Below are positions 9,499-16,096 of a stretch of DNA of 29,216 bases, piece after piece (within the stretch, counting starts at the first letter, position 1; each line of letters starts with the position of its first letter). This DNA is from a virus: IMG/VR virus record IMGVR_UViG_3300032246_002341, positions 1-29,216 of that record; one strand, given 5' to 3'. The notes under the pieces were generated by a model. The model was not told where the DNA came from, did no database searches, and was given only the letters and a program-made list of their open reading frames with translations. Position numbers and translations under genes: made by a program.

Positions 9499-10449
9499 AT
9501 GGCTAACTCATTTGAACGTGGATTATCAGGATCTCAAGTATCACAATGGGCTCAAAATGATACAAATACCCCACTAATAAATACATCTTTTATAACCCCT
9601 TATGGTTTAAAGCTTCAACAAGTTATTACATCAAGCGGATCGGTTACTATTCCCGAAAATATTACATTTGTTTATGCAATATGTGTAGGCGGCGGTGGCG
9701 GAGGTGGTTGGTATGGCTCAGGTGGCGGTGGCGCAGGAGGAATTGCTTGGGGTTGGACTATTGCAACTTCTAGTTGCATTATAGGTTCTGGTTCAATAGC
9801 TGCAGTAAACACAGTTTCTGTTCCAGCAGTTGGTGGCTATACACGTTATGGAAATATAATAGCAGGCGGCGGCGGAGCTGGTGCATACAATGGTTTGGGT
9901 AATGCAATAAATGGATATCTTGGTGGTGGCGGCGGCGGCGGCGGTACAGGGCAAGGTGGAGGATTTGGTTCTAATGGTAGTACAAATTATTGGGGAATAC
10001 CAGGAGGAAGTTTAGGAAATTCATCAATATTAAAAGGTTTTCCTGGTGCAGGTGCTGGAGGTGCATATGCAGTTTATCCATCAACTGGTGCTAGTGGCGG
10101 TGATGGTATTTCAGGAGGAGGCGCTTCTCAAACTGGTACTGCAAATACTGTTGCTTTTAATGGTGGCAATGGCTTAGCAGGTGGCGGTGCAGCTTTAGGT
10201 ACAGCAACTGTAGCAGGTGGAATTGGAGGAAAAGGAATTAATATAGCTACAGGAGCTATTACAACAGGTGGCATAGGTTCGCTTTTTGGTGTATCTGGAG
10301 CAGGTGGCGGAGGAGGAGGAACTGCTGGTAACGGAGTAAATGCATCAGGATATCTTGGCGGCGCAGGAGGTTTAGGCGGAGGCGGTGGCGGATCAGGAAA
10401 TACAGTAGGAGGTGCAGGCGGAAATGGAATTCTTTATCTTTATTATTAG
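9499..10449 (+). CDS. Glycine-rich adhesin-like tail protein, copy 3 (subtype A)
   Basis: The 316-residue product is the longest of the five copies. The N-terminus SGSQVSQWAQNDTNTP, FITPYGLKLQQVITSSGSV and FVYAICVGGGG place it with subtype A, as do 'YTRYGNIIAGGG', 'TNYWGIPGG', 'GGDGISGGGA' and 'GKGINIATGAITTGG'. It ends in GNGILYLYY. A seven-glycine run is encoded by GGC codons (near 9928). Unlike its neighbours the ATG has no convincing SD (only AAGAAAACAAAATATAA upstream), so expression may depend on coupling to copy 2, whose stop is 15 bases before. The likely role is host receptor binding, inferred from architecture and context. Confidence 0.7.
   Translation: MANSFERGLSGSQVSQWAQNDTNTPLINTSFITPYGLKLQQVITSSGSVTIPENITFVYAICVGGGGGGGWYGSGGGGAGGIAWGWTIATSSCIIGSGSIAAVNTVSVPAVGGYTRYGNIIAGGGGAGAYNGLGNAINGYLGGGGGGGGTGQGGGFGSNGSTNYWGIPGGSLGNSSILKGFPGAGAGGAYAVYPSTGASGGDGISGGGASQTGTANTVAFNGGNGLAGGGAALGTATVAGGIGGKGINIATGAITTGGIGSLFGVSGAGGGGGGTAGNGVNASGYLGGAGGLGGGGGGSGNTVGGAGGNGILYLYY
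9928..9942 (+). repeat. (GGC)5 triplet microsatellite in glycine-rich gene
   Basis: Five consecutive GGC codons, flanked by GGT glycine codons, encode a glycine run in the third adhesin-like copy. It is an in-frame repeat able to vary in length. Confidence 0.85.
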
Positions 10450-10458
10450 GAGTTATAA

Positions 10459-11358
10459 ATGACAAATGTATTTGGAAAAAATAAATCAAGCACACAAGTG
10501 TCTAATTGGCATGTTGCTAATAGTAGTAATACTCCTGTATCATTTACATCTTTTGTAAATCCATATGGATTAAAATTACGTCAAACAATAACATCTAGCG
10601 GATCAGTTACAATTCCCGCCGATATTACTTTTGTATATGCAATATGTGTTGGTGCAGGAGGAACTGGTTTTTATTCAGCAGGTAGTTATGGAGGAGGCGC
10701 AGCAGGCGGCATATCTTGGGGTTGGACTTTAGCAACAAATTCTTGCGTAATAGGTGCTGCAACAGTTGGCGCTGATGGCGGCTATACTCGTTATGGAAAT
10801 ATAATGGCAGGTGGTGGAAGAGCTAACACTGGACTTCTTGGTTCTGGCGGCGGCGGTGGTTTTTATGCTGGATCAACAAATTATTGGGGTATTCCTGGTG
10901 GTTCTGTAGGTACAGCAACATCTATAAATGGTGGAAATGGATCAGGTGGTGGTGGTGGATTTAATGGTACTACATTAGGCGGAAATGGAGGTAATGGAAT
11001 TTCAGGAGGAGGTGCTGGTAGTGCTACTGCATCTGGTTCTGCAAATAATATAGGGGGAAATGGCGGAAATGGTTTAGTTGGCGGAGGCGGCGGCGGAGCT
11101 GCAAATACAACAGGTGTTCGCACAGGCGGAAATGGCGGAAATGGTTTTAATATTGCAACTGGCGCAATAACAACTGGTGGTACGGGCTCAACTGGAACAA
11201 ATACAAATGGCGGCGGCGGTGGTGGCGCAGGAACTGCAGGTAATGGTGGAAATGCTTCAGGTTTAAATGGCGGTAATGGTGGACTTGGTGGTGGCGCAGG
11301 CGGCGGAGGAGTTACAGGTGGTGTTGCTGGTAATGGAATACTTTACCTATTTTACTGA
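10459..11358 (+). CDS. Glycine-rich adhesin-like tail protein, copy 4 (subtype A)
   Basis: The 299-residue product starts after SD TAGGAG overlapping the previous stop. Its N-terminus (STQVSNWHVANSSNTP, NPYGLKLRQTITSSGSV, FVYAICVG) and body markers 'YTRYGNIMAGGG', 'TNYWGIPGG', 'GNGISGGGAGS' and 'GFNIATGAITTGG' make it subtype A. The tail is GNGILYLFY, the same as in copy 1 apart from one residue. A 20-base tract at 10588-10607, within the TITSSGSV codons, is identical to one in copy 2, suggesting recombination across subtypes or strong conservation. Receptor binding is inferred. The stop is TGA, which also contributes the TG of a -10-like motif before copy 5. Confidence 0.7.
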   Translation: MTNVFGKNKSSTQVSNWHVANSSNTPVSFTSFVNPYGLKLRQTITSSGSVTIPADITFVYAICVGAGGTGFYSAGSYGGGAAGGISWGWTLATNSCVIGAATVGADGGYTRYGNIMAGGGRANTGLLGSGGGGGFYAGSTNYWGIPGGSVGTATSINGGNGSGGGGGFNGTTLGGNGGNGISGGGAGSATASGSANNIGGNGGNGLVGGGGGGAANTTGVRTGGNGGNGFNIATGAITTGGTGSTGTNTNGGGGGGAGTAGNGGNASGLNGGNGGLGGGAGGGGVTGGVAGNGILYLFY

Positions 11359-11364
11359 TATAAT
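11356..11364 (+). promoter_or_regulatory. Extended -10 promoter (TGATATAAT)
   Basis: TG-A-TATAAT matches the extended -10 consensus and overlaps the TGA stop of the fourth glycine-rich gene. The ATG of the fifth copy is 21 bases further on, with SD GATGGAG between them. No clear -35 box is seen. It would allow copy 5 and the small gene after it to be expressed separately. Confidence 0.5.
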
Positions 11365-11385
11365 AAGATACAAGATGGAGATAAT

Positions 11386-12144
11386 ATGAGCGTAGATATA
11401 TATTCAAATTCAAAATTTAGTGATACACCTTATGGGCTAAAATTGCAACAAACTTTTACTACATCTGGTCCTGTTACAATACCTGCAGGAATTAATAGAG
11501 TTTATGCAATTTGCATTGCAGGTGGAGGTGGAGGAAACGCTTACTCAACCAACTCTGGTAATGCAGGCGGAGGCGGCGGATACTCTGCGGGATGGACTTA
11601 TGTTTCAAATACAGTAACAGTAGGTTCAGGCGGCGCAGGAGGCGTTATGTCTGGTGGCGTTAACGCAGCAGGTTCAACAGGTGGTAATTCAATTTATGGA
11701 ATGGTATTTGCACTCGGCGGCGGCGGCGGAAATACTGTAACTTCTGGCGGAGCAGGGGGCGGAGGAGGTATTTCTTATACAGGTGCTCCAAGTGGTACAT
11801 ATAACGCAGGTGGCGGATCAAATACTCCTGGAGGATCAGGTGTTTGCGGAGGCGGTGGATCTATTAATGGCGGTGGCTCAGGTTTAACTGGCGGAGGCGG
11901 TGGTCACGGCGGCGGAGTTGGAACAAATGGAAGTGCAGGGGGTTCTGGTAATGGCGGCGCAGGTGGTACTACAGCACCTGGTGCAGGATCAGGCGGTGGA
12001 GGATTTATAGGCGCTGGAAGAAATGCTTCAACAAGCGTTGGCGGTAATGGTGGCGATGGTGGCGGCGGCGGAGGATCCGCTTATGGTGTGTCTACCGCAA
12101 CAGGAGGAAGCGGCGGTAATGGCGTTGTTTATTTATACTACTAA
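11386..12144 (+). CDS. Glycine-rich adhesin-like tail protein, copy 5 (subtype B)
   Basis: The 252-residue product is the shortest copy. It shares the subtype B start MSVDIYSNSKFSDTPYGLKL, then VTIPAGINRVYAICIAGGG, 'GYSAGWTYVSNTVTVG', 'SIYGMVFALGGG' and 'ISYTGAPSG', ending in GNGVVYLYY. From residue 45 glycine dominates. It differs from copy 2 mainly by missing segments in the glycine-rich body, so length change by repeat loss is likely. A single Cys occurs in 'GVCGGGGS', at a place comparable to the Cys of copy 2. It is separated from copy 4 by 27 bases carrying its own promoter-like motif. The expected function is host recognition, by inference. Confidence 0.7.
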   Translation: MSVDIYSNSKFSDTPYGLKLQQTFTTSGPVTIPAGINRVYAICIAGGGGGNAYSTNSGNAGGGGGYSAGWTYVSNTVTVGSGGAGGVMSGGVNAAGSTGGNSIYGMVFALGGGGGNTVTSGGAGGGGGISYTGAPSGTYNAGGGSNTPGGSGVCGGGGSINGGGSGLTGGGGGHGGGVGTNGSAGGSGNGGAGGTTAPGAGSGGGGFIGAGRNASTSVGGNGGDGGGGGGSAYGVSTATGGSGGNGVVYLYY

Positions 12145-12153
12145 GGAGATAAA

Positions 12154-12444
12154 ATGGGAACATATGCAGTAATGAGCGGTAACACAGTAAGTAATGTAAT
12201 AGTAACTGATGATGTAGAAGATGCATCAAATGTTTTACATGCTACTTTAATTGAATATACATCTGAGAATCCAGCAGGAATTGGATGGACATATGATCAG
12301 GAAACAGGTGCATTTACAGCACCAGAACCTGTTGAAATTGATCCAGTTCAAGCAGCAAATGATAAATTAATTGCGGCAGGATTAACTCAAGAAGAAATTG
12401 CAGCACTTGCTGCACAGGTGTCTTTACAGAACCCTACTGAGTAA
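12154..12444 (+). CDS. Small protein, possible tail-fibre assembly factor
   Basis: The 96-residue product has SD AAGGAG before the ATG. The first half (MGTYAVMSGNTVSNVIVTDD ... NPAGIGWTYDQETGAFTAPE) matches the 'YAVI..G.V.NVIV.D' and 'IGWTYD' pattern that I know from small proteins encoded beside phage tail fibres. The second half is a short acidic helical tail (DPVQAANDKLIAAGLTQEEI). Its position straight after the glycine-rich array fits an assembly chaperone or a small tail component. The family link is motif memory only. The -35 box of the next promoter lies inside its last codons. Confidence 0.6.
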   Translation: MGTYAVMSGNTVSNVIVTDDVEDASNVLHATLIEYTSENPAGIGWTYDQETGAFTAPEPVEIDPVQAANDKLIAAGLTQEEIAALAAQVSLQNPTE

Positions 12445-12452
12445 GATATAAT
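12423..12452 (+). promoter_or_regulatory. Sigma-70-type promoter driving a leaderless transcript of the glycan module
   Basis: TTTACA (12423-12428) and TATAAT (12447-12452) are separated by 18 bases: a five-of-six -35 and a perfect -10. Only six bases separate the -10 from the ATG at 12459, and no SD is present. Transcription would therefore begin at or within about one base of the start codon, giving a leaderless mRNA. It is the only promoter candidate in the window with a good -35 as well as a -10. Confidence 0.65.
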
Positions 12453-12458
12453 CAATAG

Positions 12459-13469
12459 ATGAATCTAGTTCAAAGATCAGTTTCTAATGGCGGTAAATTA
12501 GCGCCATTAGTTATTTCTAAGGGTCTTACATCTGGGACGGGATTAATGAATCCCTCCATTTTTGTAGATAATAATGGAGAAATATTAGTCAATCTTAGAC
12601 ATGTAAACTATACGCTATATCATTCTGAGAATACCCAAAAGTTCCCATCAAGATGGGGACCTTTGTCATATCTACACCCAGAAAAAGATATGCATTTGCG
12701 TACAACTAATTACATTGTTAGATTAGATAAAGATCTTGTAATGACTGATCATACTGTTATTGATACTAGTAAATTAGATGTAGAACCTTTATGGGAGTTT
12801 GTTGGTCTTGAAGATGCCCGACTTGTTCAATGGGACGGGGATTATTATTGTATTGGAGTAAGAAGAGATACAACAACAACTGGCGTAGGTAGAATGGAAT
12901 TATGTAAGATAGAGTTAGATAAAACTAATTGGTCTGCAAAAGAAATATCACGTATTAGAATTCCTGCTCCAGGAGCAGACGATTCATATTGTGAAAAAAA
13001 TTGGTATCCGATTTTAGATAAGCCTTATCATTTTGTTAAATGGACTTCTCCAGCAGAGATTGTAAGAACATATCCAGAACTTCCCGCCAGATGTGAGCAA
13101 GTATCACATACTGAAAATATTAAAGTACCTGTTGATCAAAGAGGCGGTAGCCAACTAATTTGCTGGAACAACCTATACCTATCAGTAACACATGAAGTAA
13201 ACTTATTCAATAATTACCTAAGTCAAAAAGATGGCATATATCGCCATAGACTATGTGTATGGGATGATGATTTAAATCTTGTTGGTATATCTCCAGAATC
13301 ATTCTCATTTTTAGATGCACGTATTGAATTTGCTGCAGGAGCAGCAAGATATAATGATGACCTGCTTATATCTTTTGGTTTTCAAGATAATGCAGCCTTT
13401 GTTCTTAAGGTGCCAAATAATGTAGTTGAAGAAATGATAGCGGAGGCTTTATTAAATGAATTCAATTGA
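12459..13469 (+). CDS. GH43/GH130-like five-bladed beta-propeller protein, putative glycan-modifying
   Basis: The 336-residue product contains, in order: GLMNPSIFVDNNGEILVNLR (residues 28-47), VGLEDARLV (115-123), EKNWYPILDKPYHFVKW (179-195), RGGSQ (228-232), THEV (244-247), YRHRL (261-265), EFAAGA (near 291) and ISFGFQDNAA (near 305). The N-P...NLR and G-EDAR pattern is that of GH43/GH130-type five-bladed propellers, a group including mannoside phosphorylases. The later motifs match a subgroup I have seen beside glycosyltransferases in bacteria and phages. Whether it is catalytic or only glycan-binding cannot be told. It overlaps the next gene by 14 bases and is read from a leaderless-type promoter, so it heads a compact operon. 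Glycan processing is the best inference; the exact substrate is unknown. Confidence 0.65.
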   Translation: MNLVQRSVSNGGKLAPLVISKGLTSGTGLMNPSIFVDNNGEILVNLRHVNYTLYHSENTQKFPSRWGPLSYLHPEKDMHLRTTNYIVRLDKDLVMTDHTVIDTSKLDVEPLWEFVGLEDARLVQWDGDYYCIGVRRDTTTTGVGRMELCKIELDKTNWSAKEISRIRIPAPGADDSYCEKNWYPILDKPYHFVKWTSPAEIVRTYPELPARCEQVSHTENIKVPVDQRGGSQLICWNNLYLSVTHEVNLFNNYLSQKDGIYRHRLCVWDDDLNLVGISPESFSFLDARIEFAAGAARYNDDLLISFGFQDNAAFVLKVPNNVVEEMIAEALLNEFN

Positions 13470-14028
13470 AGAGTTAATTGAAACTGTATCTCATGATATG
13501 CTCAATCCAGAACATAATTTTAATATTGCCATAAAATATGAGCAGTTAGGTCAAACTGCTTCTGCTGTTTCATTTTATTTAAGAGCAGCAGAATATGGAC
13601 ACAAATCTCATCCAGAAATAGTATATGCTTCATTATTAAGAATGTCTCATTGTTTTGAAGATCAATCTGGTCGGGAACATACAGTAAGCAATGTAATATT
13701 GCAAGCAATACAATACTTGCCAAATAGACCAGAGGCATATTTTTTAATGTCTAGATTTTATGAAAGATCTCAAAAATGGCAAGAATGCTATACATTTGCT
13801 GAAATAGGTTTAATGTTTGATCAAAATATTAATAGCTTGCCAGTAGATGTTGATTTTCCTGGCATATATGGCTTATTATTTGAAAAAGCTGTAGCTGGAT
13901 GGTGGATCGGAAGAGAAGACGAATCATTAATGATATTTACTCGTTTGCTTGAGCAAGATGTTAGAGAAGATTATAAAAATACAATAAAATATAATCTGGA
14001 AAAAATAGGTGGAAATGTTACTGTTTGA
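13456..14028 (+). CDS. TPR-like helical repeat protein of the glycan module
   Basis: The 190-residue product begins inside the end of the propeller gene with SD GCGGAGG. It is predicted all-helical from its sequence pattern, with TPR-type units such as 'NIAIKYEQLGQTASAVSFYLRAAEYG' (split here by eye, near residues 24-50) and 'PEAYFLMSRFYERSQKWQEC' (near 93-112). The latter plus the C-terminal AVAGWWIGREDESLMIF resembles the TPR portion of bacterial and phage glycosyltransferase-TPR proteins. No glycosyltransferase domain is attached, so the protein may act as a scaffold that links the propeller and methyltransferase to a glycan enzyme elsewhere. It overlaps the next gene by up to 20 bases. 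The function is inferred from context. Confidence 0.6.
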   Translation: MNSIEELIETVSHDMLNPEHNFNIAIKYEQLGQTASAVSFYLRAAEYGHKSHPEIVYASLLRMSHCFEDQSGREHTVSNVILQAIQYLPNRPEAYFLMSRFYERSQKWQECYTFAEIGLMFDQNINSLPVDVDFPGIYGLLFEKAVAGWWIGREDESLMIFTRLLEQDVREDYKNTIKYNLEKIGGNVTV

Positions 14029-14689
14029 TATTGGTGCTAATAGAGGAGATGCTGTTATAGCAGGATTAAATAAAGGTTTTGATAAAATTATTGCTCTAGA
14101 GCCCGCACCTAAAATGTTTTTTATGCTTTATAATAATTTTAAAAATGATGAAAGAGTTATACCTCTTAAATATGCTGTTGCAGACTCAAATAATCAAAAG
14201 ATTGAGTTTTATGAATGTGTAGAAGATGGACTTTCTACAATAGAAAAATCATGGCTTACTGGAGAAGGTGCTTTATATAAAGGTAAAGAATTTAAAATTA
14301 TATCTGCAAAAACAATAACCATAGATTTACTTATAGATAAGTATGGTATACCAGATTTAGTTAAAATTGATGTAGAAGGTGCAGAGTCTCAAGTATTTGC
14401 GGGAATGACAAAAAAACCTAAGAAACTTGCTTTTGAATGGAGTTTATTTACTTTAGATCAACATATAGAGCAATTAAAAAAATTACAAGATGTTAATGGA
14501 TATACAGAGTTTGCCTTACAATATATAACTTATCATCTAGATGAACCTTCAGAATACCGACCATTAACAGATTTAAATACTTTACCGCAATGGATTGAAG
14601 ATACAAAACATGCTTGGAAGAACGGTGGCTGGAGAGAAGCTGGTGCTATGAGAGAAGAACCTGATGTAGGAATGATTTGGGTAAAATAA
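14009..14689 (+). CDS. FkbM-type SAM-dependent methyltransferase
   Basis: The 226-residue product has a Rossmann methyltransferase motif I LLFDIGANRGD (residues 4-14), an acidic ribose-binding loop ALEPAP (29-34), a mid-region AVADS (56-60) and LVKIDVEGAE (117-126), the hallmark of the FkbM family. FkbM enzymes usually O-methylate sugars or polyketides, so methylation of a glycan is the likely role, either on the virion or on the host surface. The start may be GTG at 14009 (GGA eight bases upstream) or ATG at 14015; both lie inside the end of the preceding gene, so translation is coupled. The C-terminal third (YHLDEPSEYRPLT, WREAGAMREE) is not recognised. It is the last gene of the three-gene set. 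Confidence 0.8.
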   Translation: MEMLLFDIGANRGDAVIAGLNKGFDKIIALEPAPKMFFMLYNNFKNDERVIPLKYAVADSNNQKIEFYECVEDGLSTIEKSWLTGEGALYKGKEFKIISAKTITIDLLIDKYGIPDLVKIDVEGAESQVFAGMTKKPKKLAFEWSLFTLDQHIEQLKKLQDVNGYTEFALQYITYHLDEPSEYRPLTDLNTLPQWIEDTKHAWKNGGWREAGAMREEPDVGMIWVK

Positions 14690-14707
14690 TGTATTTTTTG
14701 ATTAGTT

Positions 14708-14716
14708 TGGTATACT
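14708..14716 (+). promoter_or_regulatory. Extended -10 promoter (TGGTATACT), near-leaderless
   Basis: TG-G-TATACT lies nine bases before the ATG at 14726, in a 36-base gap. The intervening bases TATAGCACC hold no SD. The predicted transcription start falls within a few bases of the start codon. No -35 match is seen at 16-18 bases. Confidence 0.5.
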
Positions 14717-14725
14717 TATAGCACC

Positions 14726-16096
14726 ATGTCACCTACCACAGATCATAATTTTAGATACCCCGCTTTAACTGATACTCCAAATGTGCCAAGAGATATTCAG
14801 GCATTAGCTGTTGATATTGCAGCATATATTGATGTGCACCCAGGTCCACAAGGTGTGCAAGGCACAACAGGTATTCAAGGTTTTTATGGAACACAAGGTC
14901 TTCAAGGAAGACAAGGCACCCAAGGTATTCAGGGCTTACAGGGACTACAAGGCACTCAGGGTATACAAGGCAATCAAGGTATACAAGGTGTGCAAGGTAC
15001 ACAAGGTGTGCAAGGTACACAAGGTGTGCAGGGCACACAAGGAACAATTGGCTTTCAGGGCACCACAGGCACACAAGGTTTGCAAGGAACAACTGGAACG
15101 CAAGGTGTTCAAGGAATTACAGGAGCAAGTGGTAGCTCTTCTTCATATTTTAATTACAAAGCAGATGCAAACTCACAAACAAATTCACAACCAGCCGATG
15201 GAAAATTAAGATGGAATAATGCAACACAAACTTCTGCCACAGCATTATATGTTAATCATTTAACAACAGATAATATTGACATTGATTTATTTTTAGCAAT
15301 ATTAAAAGCAGAAGATAAAATTTATGTACAAGATTCAAATAATTCTGATAATTATCAACAATTTAAAATAACTGGAACACCAAATCCAGGATCTAATACG
15401 TATGTTCAAATTCCCGTTTCTTATATTGGAGCAGGCGGAACAGGTGTTACTGGTTTTTCAAATAATTCATCAGTTGTACTTATTACATTTGCATCTGGTG
15501 TTCAAGGAACAACTGGTCTTCAAGGATCTATAGGAACGCAAGGTGTTATAGGTTTACAAGGATTTACTGGTGTACAAGGAATACAGGGTACTCAAGGTTT
15601 ACAGGGAGTGCTTGGAACACAAGGAACATATATAACAAGTGCTACTGCCCCATCTTCTCCATTACAAGGACTTGGTTGGTTAAATTTAAATGATGGTCGT
15701 TTATATTTATGGAGCGGAACTGAATGGTTTGAACCATATAATAATTTAACTGGACTTCAAGGAGTTCAAGGGGTTCAAGGTGTTTTTGGTCCTTCTACAG
15801 TTCCACAAAATTCACAAACAACATCTTACACTTTAGCGTTAACAGATGTTGGCAAACATGTTTCTATAACAACAGGTGGCGTAACAGTACCATCTTCAAT
15901 ATTCGGTATTGGTGACAATATCATGATTTACAATAATTCATCCTCCAGCCAAACTATAACACAGGGAAGCGGTGTAACATTAAGACTTGCAGGAACTTCA
16001 AGCTTTGGAAATAGAACATTATCTCAGTATGGCTTAACAAGTATTTTATGTGTTGCCTCAAACGTTTTTGTTATATCTGGTTCGGGGTTGAGTTAA
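14726..16096 (+). CDS. Collagen-like tail fibre protein
   Basis: The 456-residue product starts with a phage-type N-terminus (FRYPALTDTPNVPRDIQALA), which probably anchors the fibre. A collagen-like Gly-X-Y region covers residues 40-136, mostly of the form G-T-Q-G-V-Q. A globular beta region follows at about 140-255, then a second Gly-X-Y stretch near 258-302 and a third short one near 342-356. The C-terminal domain (SYTLALTDVGKHVSITTGG ... TVPSSIFGIGDNIMIYNNSS) is common at phage fibre ends. Collagen-like phage fibres form trimeric triple helices; Gln and Thr replace Pro here. A host-recognition fibre is likely. The stop overlaps the next ATG (TAATG). Confidence 0.75.
   Translation: MSPTTDHNFRYPALTDTPNVPRDIQALAVDIAAYIDVHPGPQGVQGTTGIQGFYGTQGLQGRQGTQGIQGLQGLQGTQGIQGNQGIQGVQGTQGVQGTQGVQGTQGTIGFQGTTGTQGLQGTTGTQGVQGITGASGSSSSYFNYKADANSQTNSQPADGKLRWNNATQTSATALYVNHLTTDNIDIDLFLAILKAEDKIYVQDSNNSDNYQQFKITGTPNPGSNTYVQIPVSYIGAGGTGVTGFSNNSSVVLITFASGVQGTTGLQGSIGTQGVIGLQGFTGVQGIQGTQGLQGVLGTQGTYITSATAPSSPLQGLGWLNLNDGRLYLWSGTEWFEPYNNLTGLQGVQGVQGVFGPSTVPQNSQTTSYTLALTDVGKHVSITTGGVTVPSSIFGIGDNIMIYNNSSSSQTITQGSGVTLRLAGTSSFGNRTLSQYGLTSILCVASNVFVISGSGLS
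14987..15040 (+). repeat. Three tandem 18-bp units coding Gly-X-Gln collagen triplets
   Basis: The unit GGTGTGCAAGGTACACAA is present at 14987-15004 and 15005-15022 without change, and at 15023-15040 with two mismatches. It codes G-V-Q-G-T-Q. Copy-number change would lengthen or shorten the collagen-like shaft in frame. Confidence 0.85.

Noticed and set aside
14987-15040. Possible CRISPR or non-coding satellite
   Set aside because: The 18-bp units are contiguous, without spacers, and in phase with Gly-X-Gln codons of a fibre gene.
14751-15209. Long frames on both strands over the collagen-like repeat
   Set aside because: They come from the codon periodicity of the Gly-X-Y repeat (for example repeated VYK/HKV text) and have no start signals.
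16048-16096. ATG at 16048 as the start of the LamG-type gene
   Set aside because: It would overlap the preceding gene by 49 bases and add a Cys/Phe-rich stretch; the in-frame ATG at 16096 overlapping the stop (TAATG) fits the coupling pattern of the region.
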